Shown: positions 33,151 to 42,708 of the stretch, in pieces
How the letters are laid out: every line of letters begins with the position of its first letter
How positions within the stretch are numbered: position 1 is the first letter of the stretch
The notes under the pieces: generated by a model
Seen by the model: the letters and a program-made list of their open reading frames with translations, nothing else
Databases searched by the model: none
Told to the model about the DNA's origin: nothing
Assembly: GCF_000316605.1 (NCBI RefSeq)
Contig: NC_019683.1
Coordinates: forward strand, 728,036-792,035
Reading direction: 5' to 3'
DNA length: 64,000 nucleotides
Source: [Leptolyngbya] sp. PCC 7376
Lineage (GTDB): Bacteria; Cyanobacteriota; Cyanobacteriia; Cyanobacteriales; MRBY01
Position numbers and translations under genes: made by a program

Positions 33151-35052
33151 TATAGCAATAGTCAAAAGGGTTAAAAAGTTGCTGTACGCAGAGTCATATC
33201 CATGGCATCTCTGAGGGATGGACTATGTCTGAGCTGCTTCCAAATACGACTTTTTAGCCAAGATCAGCATTGTGCAATCTTGTTTAAGTCTTGGTGAATA
33301 GGGAGGCAGATACCACACCTCACATTTCGCCTTTGCCAGGATTTCTGCAACCCTTCCTCCCTTATGGAAAGTGGCATTATCCAAAATCAATATCTGATTG
33401 GGCTTTAATTCCGGTAGCAAACAGTTCTCTAACCACACCTCAAACACATGGGGGTTACAAGAGCCTTCCACAATAAAAGGCGCAAACAGTTTGCCTCGAC
33501 TCCATGCGGCAATCCTCTTAACTCTTCCGCGACGGCTTCCTGACTTGAGGTCATAAACTCTTTCCTCTTCAGGGCCATAGCCATAGTCATACTGACCGTC
33601 TCTCTCATCCATTCCCGACTCATCACAGTAGATGATTTGTTCGGGTTTTAATCTTGCTAGTTCTTGCCTCAATGCTTCCCGCTTCTGTTTATCCCTTTCC
33701 TGATACCCATAGGCCTTTTTTGCGAGTAAAACCTATCTTCTTCAACATCCTCGATATGGTGCGACGACTCACATCATCCGACCACAACTCTGCCATTTCT
33801 GTCGGGGTTTTATCTGGATGCTGTTGCACAAAGCTTTTGAATGCTTCCCAGTCTGTGATTTTGTGACCCTAGCCTTTCTGATACCCTGTTTTAGAGCTGT
33901 AGTTCCCTGTTTCTTTTATATAGCAGCGAAGGAGAAGGTTAGGACATAGAACAGAAGGCTATTCTGATGGCATCGAACAAATCCTCAGTCTTCTTGATGA
34001 GCTTACTTACCTCCTTCTTTAACCTCCCCCAAAACTTCTCTATCTTGTTCAGGTGTGGTGAGTAGGGTGGCAAAAATATCACTTCACATCCTGCCTTCGC
34101 CACCAATGTTTGTATTCTTTCCTTTGGATGAACACTGGCATTATCCAGAATAATAATTTGACCCGGAATCAACTCTGGCACTAAGCAATCCTCTACCCAT
34201 TGGCAAACTAAGGCGCTGTTGGCATAGCCCTCAAATACCATCGGTGCTATCTGCTCTCCCTCTCGCCATCCTCCAATCACGCTAACTCGTTCTGTACGAT
34301 GACCTAACTTCTCTGCGATAAACCTCTCTGACTTATGGCAGTAGCCATACCCATAATCTAAGGTATTATCAAATCCACTTTCATCGATATATACGAGTCG
34401 TTCTTGGACATACTGCTTCAGTTGTGCCACAAATGCTTTTTCTAATTCTTTATCTCTCTCTTGATATCGATAGGTCTTTTTTTTCGAGTAAATTCAATTT
34501 TCCGTAGAGCTTCACGTCTGGATGCATCACTAATAGACTCTGGCCATTTCTCCGCCATTTCCTTCTGGGTTAGATGCCCATATTTCTCTGCAAAAGCACG
34601 AAAAGCATCTAGATCATTAATCTTCGGTTGAGGGCCTCGACGGTAATCTGTCTTCGGAGCGACTGAACCGATTTTCTCTCGTTGTTTCAGCCACAGGTCT
34701 AGCGTATTTCGGCTAATACCAAAGAAGCGACAGATATCACTTTTTCGTTCACCTTTATCGAAGGCGGCAACAGCTTTTAGGCGTAAATCAAGACTATGGG
34801 GAGCAGGCATGGCATCTATATTTATTGCTTCTATCCTATTCTGTCTTAACCCACTCCTTGCCTACTATACGTTGTATCCAGAGATAAAGGCTATTAAGGC
34901 CAAGACCGAACATTTCACAGACATCTTTTTTCGGGATACCTAGTGCTACCGCAGCAAGAGCTTTCCGGCGTAGGTCATCACTATCAGCAACTGGCATTTT
35001 TAATCTAGATATAGACTTCTCTCCTCCTTCTAAAACTATCCGGCCACTGCTA
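33151..35052 (-). mobile_element. IS630-family element (third type) split by another IS630
   Basis: Ends TATAGCAATAG (33151) and (reversed) TGTAGCAGTGG (35052). The 3' part 33151-33918 encodes EQIIYCDESGMDERDGQYDY and ILDNATFH (ORF 33223-33672), ending PPYSPRLKQD. The 5' part 34870-35052 encodes MPVADSDDLRRKALAAV with a helix-turn-helix. Joining them across the nested element restores one frame (LYLWIQRKKETGNYSS) and leaves a TA duplication; one in-frame TAG further on (after GYQKG) shows decay. Confidence 0.85.
33919..34869 (-). mobile_element. IS630-family element (first type) nested inside another IS630
   Basis: A 951-bp copy almost identical to 13091-14041: orf1 34442-34810 (122 aa), orf2 33939-34430 (163 aa, intact DDE: YIDESGFD, ILDNASVH, PPYSPHLNKIEKFW), with the same A8 slippage run near 34482. 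TATAGCAG ends at both sides; inserted at a TA of the older element. Confidence 0.93.
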
Positions 35053-35107
35053 CATTTGCTAAGTTTAGGGTCAACGGCAGCTTGGATTTGCTGCGTCATT
35101 GGCGCTT

Positions 35108-35227
35108 ATCATTATTTTAAAAGAAGTGATTTCCGTATTTTCCCGGAGCGATCGCCAATTCGTTTGTCTTAAATTGAGAGTAGTGACAACTAAGGCGGGA
35201 CAAACTCATGGGACAGAATAAGTTAGC
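35108..35227 (+). repeat. Leader segment duplicated in inverse orientation at 14941-15183
   Basis: From ATTTTAAAAGAA to AATAAGTTA: contains the end of a former upstream gene, a spacer with one HIP1 site, and the first codons of the gene at 35208. The other copy has AACTGATT for AAGTGATT and lacks the full HIP1 (GCGAGCGC), and carries the 132-bp MITE. Confidence 0.85.
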
Positions 35228-35780
35228 AATTGGTCTTTTGGCAAGTTGTTTGATGGTTGGTGCTGGCGCTACAGGGGCGATCGCCGATGATAGCAATCCC
35301 AATCTGATGTATTTGGCTAATTCAGCGAAAATCCCATTAGGCGGAATTCAAGCTTTAAAAACATTGGATATGCCCGTCGCGATTCCGATATATGTTCCGG
35401 CAGATTTTTATCTTGAGCGGATGGAACTAGAGTTCACCGATTGGGGTGGGGTCAACTACCGTCTCATCTATGAAGGCTATGACGAAAATACGTTGGCGAG
35501 AAGCTGTTTTGCGGTCGAAGGGACAAATGATGGCATCGGTGGGTTGCCGATTGGGAATGTATCCCATGCGGTAAACAGCGAAATTTATGGTGATAGCACG
35601 ATTGAGGAAGGCTATTACGGTGAATCGGAGTACAGTACTTTACTCGGTGATTGGATTGGGCGTGGCATGGGCTATTACCGCTTTGTTGGGGCTGGTGTCT
35701 ACGACAGTATGGCAGGTTGTGACAATGTTTCTGTGAATGAGGCGATCGCCATTTCCGAGTCTCTACACCCTCTCCCTTAA
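35208..35780 (+). CDS. Secreted protein of unknown function
   Basis: A 190-residue protein with a clear signal peptide (MGQNKLAIGLLASCLMVGAG, cleavage probably after AIA at about 26). The mature part has an acidic region with YVPADFYLERMELEFTDWGG and two Cys (in RSCFAVEG and AGCDNVS) that could form a disulfide. I do not recognise a family. GGCGGGAC upstream is a poor ribosome binding site. Its leader is duplicated at 15 kb. Confidence 0.75.
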   Translation: MGQNKLAIGLLASCLMVGAGATGAIADDSNPNLMYLANSAKIPLGGIQALKTLDMPVAIPIYVPADFYLERMELEFTDWGGVNYRLIYEGYDENTLARSCFAVEGTNDGIGGLPIGNVSHAVNSEIYGDSTIEEGYYGESEYSTLLGDWIGRGMGYYRFVGAGVYDSMAGCDNVSVNEAIAISESLHPLP

Positions 35781-35865
35781 TCCCAGCATTTTACGAAAAA
35801 TCTCAAACCATCAATCCGGGTGACTATCGACCAAACAGAAACGATAAGACTGAGGTGATTATCTG

Positions 35866-36411
35866 ATGTTTTCCATAGAACTTCCCGTAAAACCTTTAAA
35901 AGTTATGGCATTGGCGATCGTCTCTGCTTTGATTAGCCCTCTCATTGCATCAGCAAATCCATTAGAAATGATGGAGGGCTGGGTTTACACATCATTCGGG
36001 TTTAGTGAAAACCAAGGTCTTCCCGAAGGAGTCTTCCAAACCATCAGTAGCTCTAGCATCGATGATAATTTGACTATTACCGAACATCTATATAACGACC
36101 AAGTTATTGTCAGTTTTGAGGAACTGTTAATGGAGCGTCAAGTCACTCGCGATGGGGTGATTGTTGATGAGCAGTTCTGGGAAATTTTGGATACGGCTGG
36201 CCCTTTTTCTACTGGCATTCAGTCTGTCTGTCAGATGAATGGTCAAGATGACTCAGGCATTTTTGCGATCGCCAAACCCCCTTATATCGATGTAAAGTGG
36301 ATAACTGATTTTCAAGTTGTTTGGCGCCCAAACCTAGTCACAAAACAACTCGAACAAATCCCTTCCGATAATATTCGTTGTCTCAATATCCACTATGGCT
36401 ACGATAGCTAA
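35866..36411 (+). CDS. Secreted protein of unknown function
   Basis: A 181-residue protein with an N-terminal export signal (about 10-31, ending ASANP). The mature part is beta-rich with two Cys (SVCQMNG and IRCLNIH). No recognised family. It follows the previous secreted protein by 85 nt in the same direction, so the two may form a pair working in the periplasm or outside the cell. Confidence 0.7.
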   Translation: MFSIELPVKPLKVMALAIVSALISPLIASANPLEMMEGWVYTSFGFSENQGLPEGVFQTISSSSIDDNLTITEHLYNDQVIVSFEELLMERQVTRDGVIVDEQFWEILDTAGPFSTGIQSVCQMNGQDDSGIFAIAKPPYIDVKWITDFQVVWRPNLVTKQLEQIPSDNIRCLNIHYGYDS

Positions 36412-36579
36412 TGCTTTCTGTCGTCAGGATTTTGAGGTAACTATATTTCAAAATCTTTTCATTTCTTACACAAAACATTATTTTATTTGATTGCAGAATA
36501 GCTTAAAGTGTATTTAAAACAACACAAGCTTTAACACACTTGAGGAATTTCGTGCTGTTAAAATCTTCAATTCATTAGT

Positions 36580-37977
36580 ATGTCAAACAAATACGCAACG
36601 GTCATTGAAAGATGGAAAGAAATCCCTGCTGATTATCAGGAAAGTAGACTAGAAAAACACTTCATCGATGATGTTGTATTAAAGTCACTAGATTTGAAGT
36701 TTACTCAGATTGAATCACAAGTCAAGATTGGAGAAGGCCTGAAGCCAGACTATCTCATTTATTCAAAAGATGAAATCAAAAAGCCTTTGATTGTGATTGA
36801 AATAAAAAGGCGAGATCCTGCTTTAGTGAAAGTTTCGGATGAAGATTTTATTGAAGAGTGTCGAAATAATTCGTACTATCGTTCTGCTATTGGATATGAG
36901 CCTAATGGAATTGAGCAATATTTAAACAAAAAATTAGTAGATAAAGATAAATTAGCGCCATATGGTTTGGTGATGAATGGAGACTTTTTCCAACTATGGA
37001 AACGTATAGATGGTTTAGTCATGCCGATGACGGATATTCAAAGGATGACAGAACATAGTATTCCAGAATTAATGAAACAGCTGGAATATTGTCTTAGAAA
37101 TCCTCACCGCGCTTTGATCACGGCAGTATGGAACCAAAAAGGCGGAGTTGCAAAGACCACTAATACGATTAACATTGGTGCTGAATTAGCTTTACAGGGT
37201 AAGCGAGTTCTCCTAATTGATCTCGACGAGCAAAATGATTTAACGCGAGGGCTAGGACTCAAACCAGAAGAATATAATGACTGGCTCATTAAATGTATTG
37301 AGCTAGTTTCTCTTAGAAAAAGTAAGGAAAGAAGTAAACAAGCAAGAGCTATCCTTAAAGACGCAATACAGAATAGGATATGGCCAACTTCTGGACGAAC
37401 GAAGTTAAAGCTTAAAGTATTACCTATTGGCAAAAGTGCATTAGGGAAATTCCGTGAGTCTAGCAAAGAGTACCAAGGCTTTTCTCCAGTCAAGTTATTT
37501 CCAAAAATTATTGACTTATTATCATCAAGTTTTGACTATATTTTTATTGATACATCTCCTGCCGCAGACCCTTTAACTCGCTCTCTGCTTTATAGTGTAG
37601 ATACATTACTCGTACCAGTAGATTATGGGAAAAAATCGATTCATCATGGCGTTAGAATCTACAAAAAACTGAAAGATATAAGGAATGGGAGAAAAAAGCT
37701 TGGGAATTTAAATCTAGGTGCTTGGAATCTTGGCTTGATGTATAGTAACTGCCCGGCTGATGCGGGAAAAGTTCTCAATCAATTGATCGAAAAAGAACTA
37801 ACAAACAATCAGTTTTCTGGAAAAAGATATAGTAACGTTATTAAAACGTATGCTCAGACAAAAGTCGCAGAATTCAAACATGCACCTGTTAGTTGCTGGC
37901 GTTCCTCTCATGTCACAAAATGCTATTGTAATTTAGTTAACGAAGTCTTTATTAGTCCTAATTTTATTGACGAATAA
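36580..37977 (+). CDS. PD-(D/E)xK nuclease-like domain fused to a ParA-type ATPase
   Basis: A 465-residue protein. Residues 1-170 resemble the N-terminal domain of type I restriction HsdR: ESRLEKHFIDDVV (about 21-33), KPDYLIY with Asp57, and IVIEIKRR with Glu74 and Lys76, a D-x16-E-x-K nuclease pattern. Residues 178-460 are a ParA/MinD ATPase: deviant Walker A KGGVAKTT (187-194, Lys187 and Lys192), LLIDLDEQND (214-220) and FDYIFIDTSPAADPLTRS (Walker B). This combination is not ordinary chromosome partitioning. A small partner gene starts 4 nt after the stop. The cassette has no HIP1 site while both sides do, a sign of transfer. Possible jobs are plasmid-type maintenance or defence; neither is shown by the sequence. 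Confidence 0.8.
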   Translation: MSNKYATVIERWKEIPADYQESRLEKHFIDDVVLKSLDLKFTQIESQVKIGEGLKPDYLIYSKDEIKKPLIVIEIKRRDPALVKVSDEDFIEECRNNSYYRSAIGYEPNGIEQYLNKKLVDKDKLAPYGLVMNGDFFQLWKRIDGLVMPMTDIQRMTEHSIPELMKQLEYCLRNPHRALITAVWNQKGGVAKTTNTINIGAELALQGKRVLLIDLDEQNDLTRGLGLKPEEYNDWLIKCIELVSLRKSKERSKQARAILKDAIQNRIWPTSGRTKLKLKVLPIGKSALGKFRESSKEYQGFSPVKLFPKIIDLLSSSFDYIFIDTSPAADPLTRSLLYSVDTLLVPVDYGKKSIHHGVRIYKKLKDIRNGRKKLGNLNLGAWNLGLMYSNCPADAGKVLNQLIEKELTNNQFSGKRYSNVIKTYAQTKVAEFKHAPVSCWRSSHVTKCYCNLVNEVFISPNFIDE

Positions 37978-37980
37978 ATT

Positions 37981-38526
37981 ATGTCTTTACTCGAAGAGCT
38001 TCCTTTAGATACGTTAGTCTTAGGCGAACTGATTCGGATACCTTGCGAGTGTATTGAGCCTCGCACTAAGCAAAAATTCAATCAGACAATCTTGAGAAAT
38101 CTTACTAAAAAACTAGAAGCTTCAGGCAAAAATATTTCTCCGGTGATTATTAAGCAGGTGGGTGGAGATGAGTATACAGCGATCCAAAATGCTCTTGTTT
38201 TAGAAGCTGCAAAAAAAGCAAATTTTGATTTTGTTTTCTGTATTGCTATCAATGACAAAATGGAAGCTCAACTTCTCTTAGAAACAGGCGAGCTTTTACA
38301 GATCTCTTTGATTGAATCTTCTGAAAAAGAGATTATCGAAGTTTTAAATTTTGCAAAAGAAAAAGAGCCTAAGCTCAAACGATTAAAAACAGAAAAAGTT
38401 GCTCAAACTATTGTTGAAGCGAGAAATCCATCTTGGAATAATCTCAAAACTTTATCTAAATTGAAATGTGGAGTCGGCGCTAAAACAGTACCCATCCTCT
38501 CAAAATATTTTGTGTTTCCCGACTAA
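37981..38526 (+). CDS. Small partner of the nuclease-ParA protein, possibly ParB-like
   Basis: A 181-residue protein, 3 nt after the preceding stop, so surely co-translated. The first 90 residues (LGELIRIPCECIEPRT, KLEASGKNISPVIIKQ, GDEYTAIQNALVLEAAKKA) have the order of a ParB/sulfiredoxin-type N-terminal domain, but the usual GERR motif is replaced by IQNALVLEAA. The C-terminal LSKLKCGVGAKTVPILSKYF has the GxG and spacing of a helix-hairpin-helix DNA-binding motif. The ParB assignment is inference from context and weak similarity. Confidence 0.55.
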   Translation: MSLLEELPLDTLVLGELIRIPCECIEPRTKQKFNQTILRNLTKKLEASGKNISPVIIKQVGGDEYTAIQNALVLEAAKKANFDFVFCIAINDKMEAQLLLETGELLQISLIESSEKEIIEVLNFAKEKEPKLKRLKTEKVAQTIVEARNPSWNNLKTLSKLKCGVGAKTVPILSKYFVFPD

Positions 38527-38564
38527 AAGCGCAACACAAATGAAGCGATCGCCCACAGACAGCT

Positions 38565-39563
38565 TTAGTCATTATCGATATACCAATCGACTGTTTTTTT
38601 GAGGCCATCGACAAAAGTTTGTTGAGGCTGCCAACCGATTTCCTGTGAAATCTTGCTGCAATCAATCGCATAGCGACGATCATGACCGAGGCGATCTGTC
38701 ACAAACGTAATCAACGATAAATAGTCTCGATCGGGTGTGTCGGGGTGGGACGCCAAAAGTTCACAAATAGTTTTCACCAAATCAATATTTGCCAACTCAG
38801 TCATGCCGCCAATGTTGTATGTTGCACCGATTTGCCCTCGCCGCAACACTTGGTAAAGCGCCTCGCAATGGTCAATCACATAGATCCAATCTCGAATATT
38901 GCGGCCATCGCCATAAACGGGGAGAGGTTTCCCGACTAAGGCATTTGCAATCATGAGCGGAATAAGCTTTTCGGGGAATTGATGGGGGCCATAGTTATTG
39001 GAGCAGTTGGTGCAGAGAATCGGCAGCCCATAGGTGACATAGTAGGAGCGCACGAGGTGATCGGCAGATGCTTTGGAAGCGGCGTAGGGGCTATTGGGTT
39101 GGTAGGGCGATCGCTCGGTAAATGGCGGGTCAGTGGGGTCAAGAGAACCATACACTTCGTCGGTGGAAATGTGGAGAAAACGAAAGGTTTGCTGTTTCTC
39201 TGGCGATAGACTTTGCCAATAACTTAGGCTGGCTTCGAGGAGATGAAATGTACCGAGAACATTGGTTTGGATAAAAATTTCTGGACTCTGGATAGAGCGA
39301 TCCACATGACTTTCGGCTGCGAAATGAATGATTGCGTTTGGTTGATGACTGACTAAAAGCTGATCTAAAAGTGGGCGATCGCCAATATCTCCTTTCACAA
39401 AAATATAGTCGGGGTCATCTTGTAGAGAGGCTAAATATTTAGGGTTGCTGGCATAGGTGAGTTTGTCGAGATTGATCACTTTGCCCCAATCGTTGCGACG
39501 GGCTTGAAGCACAAAATTCGAGCCGATAAAACCGCAGCCTCCTGTCACCAAAAACGTGCCCAT
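38565..39563 (-). CDS. rfbB: dTDP-glucose 4,6-dehydratase
   Basis: Makes dTDP-4-keto-6-deoxyglucose for rhamnose and other surface sugars. From ATG 39563 ([17 protein letters not shown]) it has 332 residues; GGAGGGTGGGG precedes it. Extended-SDR marks: GGCGFIG dinucleotide loop, [30 protein letters not shown] (Tyr-x3-Lys) and [16 protein letters not shown], all typical of RfbB/RmlB. The other rml genes are not adjacent. Confidence 0.95.
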   Translation of the reverse strand: MGTFLVTGGCGFIGSNFVLQARRNDWGKVINLDKLTYASNPKYLASLQDDPDYIFVKGDIGDRPLLDQLLVSHQPNAIIHFAAESHVDRSIQSPEIFIQTNVLGTFHLLEASLSYWQSLSPEKQQTFRFLHISTDEVYGSLDPTDPPFTERSPYQPNSPYAASKASADHLVRSYYVTYGLPILCTNCSNNYGPHQFPEKLIPLMIANALVGKPLPVYGDGRNIRDWIYVIDHCEALYQVLRRGQIGATYNIGGMTELANIDLVKTICELLASHPDTPDRDYLSLITFVTDRLGHDRRYAIDCSKISQEIGWQPQQTFVDGLKKTVDWYIDND

Positions 39564-39616
39564 TTCCCCACCCTCCACTACCTTTCATTTTAGACAAAGC
39601 AATTATGGCCAGGCAC

Positions 39617-39642
39617 AAAAAAAAGGTGAGCGATCGCCCACC
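39617..39642 (-). terminator. Sigma-factor terminator built on a HIP1 palindrome
   Basis: On the minus strand GGTGGGCGATCGCTCACC forms the stem (with one G-T pair), directly followed by eight T. It is 43 nt beyond the sigma-factor stop. The palindromic HIP1 octamer provides the stem's core. Confidence 0.85.
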
Positions 39643-39684
39643 CTATCTGCCTAAGTCTAAGCAACTCTATTTGTCGTCAAGGCC

Positions 39685-40671
39685 TTAGCTTGCCGCGAGA
39701 TATTCCCGCACCCGGGCACGACGATGACGGAGATGCGTTAACGCTTGACGTTCCAACTGACGCACCCGTTCACGGCTGAGATTCATCCGCTTACCAATTT
39801 TGGCGAGGGACAATTCTTTACCATCGTTCAGTCCAAAACGAAGAATAATCACTTCTTGCTGTTGTGGTGTAAGGTCAGCAATTAAGTCTTTAATATCCTG
39901 CTTTAGAAGCTCATAAGTGACATTCGTATCTGGAGATTCGCCCTCATCCTCAAGCAAATCCATCAGCTCAGTATCTTTGTTGTCACCAACGCGGACATCG
40001 AGGGAAATGGGATGGCGAGAGACGCGGAAAAATTCACGGATCTTCTCAGGTTCCAACTCAAGCTCCTCAGCAATCTCTGCAATCGTTGCTGCACGACCAA
40101 GATCTTGGGATAGTTGACGCTGAGTTTTCTTAATTTTGTTGAGCTTTTCAGTAATATGAATCGGCAGACGAATCGTGCGGCCCTGCTGGGCGATCGCCCG
40201 AGTAATCGCCTGACGAATCCACCAGTAAGCATAGGTCGAGAACTTATAACCTTTTGTGGGATCAAACTTTTCGACACCACGCTCTAAGCCAAGACTACCC
40301 TCTTGGATCAAGTCGAGAAACTCAAGATTTCGCTTTTGATATTTTTTGGCGATCGCCACAACAAGACGGAGATTCGCTTCAATCATCTTGCGTTTCGCCC
40401 GTTCACCTACAGCGACAGCACGCCGTAGCTCTTTTTCAGATAACTTTATGGCCTCAGCCCACTCAGAGAAAGTCGACTCTCGCTCTAACCTTTCCTCTAA
40501 TGTTTCACGCTCAGCTAGCAGACGCATCAGCTCCTGAACCTGCTTACCATAAACAATCTCTTCCTCATGCGTTAACAAAGGTACACGTCCAATTTCGCGG
40601 AGATAGGTACGAACCATATCAACGGAACTTTTACTGGACTTAGGGGTTTGTTTGATATTCGCTGTAGGCAT
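39685..40671 (-). CDS. Group 2 sigma-70 factor
   Basis: Alternative RNA polymerase sigma factor of 328 residues. Region 1.2 [22 protein letters not shown]; region 2 [59 protein letters not shown] (shown here as one long block, residues about 122-180 in part); region 3 LPIHITEKL; region 4 [15 protein letters not shown] with the helix-turn-helix [20 protein letters not shown]. The lack of region 1.1 and its size mark a non-essential group 2 factor (SigB/SigD-like in cyanobacteria); I cannot fix the letter. Confidence 0.9.
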   Translation of the reverse strand: MPTANIKQTPKSSKSSVDMVRTYLREIGRVPLLTHEEEIVYGKQVQELMRLLAERETLEERLERESTFSEWAEAIKLSEKELRRAVAVGERAKRKMIEANLRLVVAIAKKYQKRNLEFLDLIQEGSLGLERGVEKFDPTKGYKFSTYAYWWIRQAITRAIAQQGRTIRLPIHITEKLNKIKKTQRQLSQDLGRAATIAEIAEELELEPEKIREFFRVSRHPISLDVRVGDNKDTELMDLLEDEGESPDTNVTYELLKQDIKDLIADLTPQQQEVIILRFGLNDGKELSLAKIGKRMNLSRERVRQLERQALTHLRHRRARVREYLAAS

Positions 40672-41282
40672 CTACTGTTACAACTCCTTCCTTGGTTTTG
40701 AGGACAAATCAGGTCTCACCGTAGAGATAGGCAAGCCATAAACTTCATGCTGGGAAAACTACTTCAATGGCAGAGGCAGAGATTCCGCAAAGCTAAATAA
40801 AATAGTTGAGATGAGTCATTTTTCCTAATATATAGACTGGCGAAAAAAAGAAAAGGTTCACTGCCGCAAATAAAATGTGCTCAACGGATCTTTCCTTGAT
40901 TTAATAATGCCCTTTTTTCCTTCAGTTTGTGAAGTACGGTAGAAGGGATAATATCCGAACTTGTAGACACTTATCTGGCATCAATTAAAAGACGCTAAAT
41001 GAAGAGCATTCAGTTGGCTGCGTTTATCGATGAAAAATCAGGAGTAGCATGACAAAGAAAAAATAAACATTACTATGAAAGGGATTCAAAGGCCAAAGAC
41101 AATAAAGGGATTCATCTTGTAACCACTTGTAGCATATCTTGTTTCACAAAGAAACTCAAGCTTTTTTTAGTGGAATTTTGCAGTATTTTCTAGATTTAAA
41201 TTCTGATTTTTGTCTGAGAAATCAGTGAAGCCCAACTAATTTTTCGCCAAAAAGTCTGATGTATTTCTGGGTTTATTCGTGA
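40672..41282. other. Intergenic region upstream of the sigma-factor gene
   Basis: About 610 bp, AT-rich and HIP1-free, with no convincing ORF. It must hold the sigma-factor promoter and perhaps a long 5' leader; no clear RNA structure seen. Confidence 0.5.
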
Positions 41283-42596
41283 TTAAGGTGAAGGCGACGT
41301 TTGGGCTATATTTCGATAGGTATAGCTCGCTACTTTTGGGAAAAAAGTCTGATTTTCTGCGTAATCCTTCTGCTCAGCAAAGATACATAAAATATATTGC
41401 TGTTTACCATCGGCTGAAGTGATGTATGCAACCTCATGGCGACCTTGGGTTGTCCAACCAGCTTTGGAATAAATCTGGGCATCGGCAGGTAGTCCAGCCC
41501 CAAAAAAGTCTTGGATCGGATTGAAATAGTTGGTTGGTCGTTGCCAATTTTGGGTGAGGTCACGGCGGAGAAATTGCAGCATTTTTTGACTCACATCGGG
41601 GGCGATCGCCTGAGCTGTGGCAATTTCATACATGAGTCGAGCAGCGTGCCAAGCTGTGAGTTGATTGCGAATGGGTAGCTTTGGATTCGCAGGGTTAAAG
41701 CGCATTTGGAGATCAAACCCCTCTGGCTCTTCTATCTCAATATCAGGGATCGGGTAAGTTTTTTGGGTGATGTTTAGGTTTTGGTAACCAGCTTGAGTGA
41801 AAAATTGGTTGAGTTGTAACCGCTGGAGATACCAGGCTTCATAATCTTCTTGGCTACCTTTCGCTCGGAATTCGGTACGGGTAATAGCATCAACAATTTG
41901 GCTAGTGGCATTGTTATCTGAGCGACGCACCATTAAACCAAGTTCATCTTGGAAGTTTGCTTCGGCGAGTAAACCTTGTTGAAATTGCCCATAGAGCGCC
42001 ACCATCCAAAAGAGCTTCGCCACACTAGCCGGATAATGGGGCGCATTGGGCTGATAGTAGGCGATCGCCTGTTGATTTAAATCAATCAGTACTACGGACA
42101 TTGCCTCTATTGGCAGCTCATCTTCTTTGGCTAACTGCTTAATGCCCTCAACGATGCTCTGCAACTCAGCAGTAGATTTCCAGTCCGGTAGTAGAGCGAC
42201 ATTGTAGCGATACTTCCAGATTTTTTTGATTTCGACAGGAGCCTTCCGATCTTTTTCCTCAAGGGCAATTTCCGGTAATAGCTCAGTGCTTAAAGGGAGC
42301 TCTGAGTCGGTCAATGCAAATTCGTCAGCTGAAATAATGTCTTCAGTCGTGGCTTCAGTAACCGTTTCATCTGAGGTGGCAGCAGGTTGTCCAGAAGGTT
42401 GAATTAATCGCTGCAAGAGCCATAGACCTCCTCCTAATACGGCGATCGCCATCCCTGTGCTAATAAAAACAAATTGCCACAGATTCAGTAGAGCAGGATG
42501 TTGTCTTCTCCGGGAGCGACGCGGATTTTTTTCGGTAGGTGGTGGCGGAGGTGTGGACGGCTGATTCAAAACAACAGGCTCAAACAGAACAAACAA
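41283..42596 (-). CDS. Membrane-anchored class-A beta-lactamase-fold serine hydrolase
   Basis: A 437-residue protein with a proline-rich cytoplasmic N terminus, one membrane helix (about 39-62), an acidic linker, then a penicillin-binding/beta-lactamase domain (about 145-435). Catalytic motifs: SVAK with Ser191 and Lys194, SDN in VRRSDNNATSQIV, and KAG in YSKAGWTTQGRHEV in place of KTG. It is likely a peptidoglycan-related or housekeeping serine hydrolase rather than an antibiotic-resistance enzyme, since it is tethered and chromosomal. The start is an uncertain TTG; an in-frame TTG nine codons later is possible. Confidence 0.82.
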   Translation of the reverse strand: MFVLFEPVVLNQPSTPPPPPTEKNPRRSRRRQHPALLNLWQFVFISTGMAIAVLGGGLWLLQRLIQPSGQPAATSDETVTEATTEDIISADEFALTDSELPLSTELLPEIALEEKDRKAPVEIKKIWKYRYNVALLPDWKSTAELQSIVEGIKQLAKEDELPIEAMSVVLIDLNQQAIAYYQPNAPHYPASVAKLFWMVALYGQFQQGLLAEANFQDELGLMVRRSDNNATSQIVDAITRTEFRAKGSQEDYEAWYLQRLQLNQFFTQAGYQNLNITQKTYPIPDIEIEEPEGFDLQMRFNPANPKLPIRNQLTAWHAARLMYEIATAQAIAPDVSQKMLQFLRRDLTQNWQRPTNYFNPIQDFFGAGLPADAQIYSKAGWTTQGRHEVAYITSADGKQQYILCIFAEQKDYAENQTFFPKVASYTYRNIAQTSPSP

Positions 42597-42708
42597 AAAA
42601 CATTGCCATAAGCTTAAAGGGAATTAGCCATGAAACAGATCTGCGTCGTGGCATAATGACACGATCACTAAAATCTTAGAATAATCGATTGCGAGAGGTC
42701 TTCGCTAA

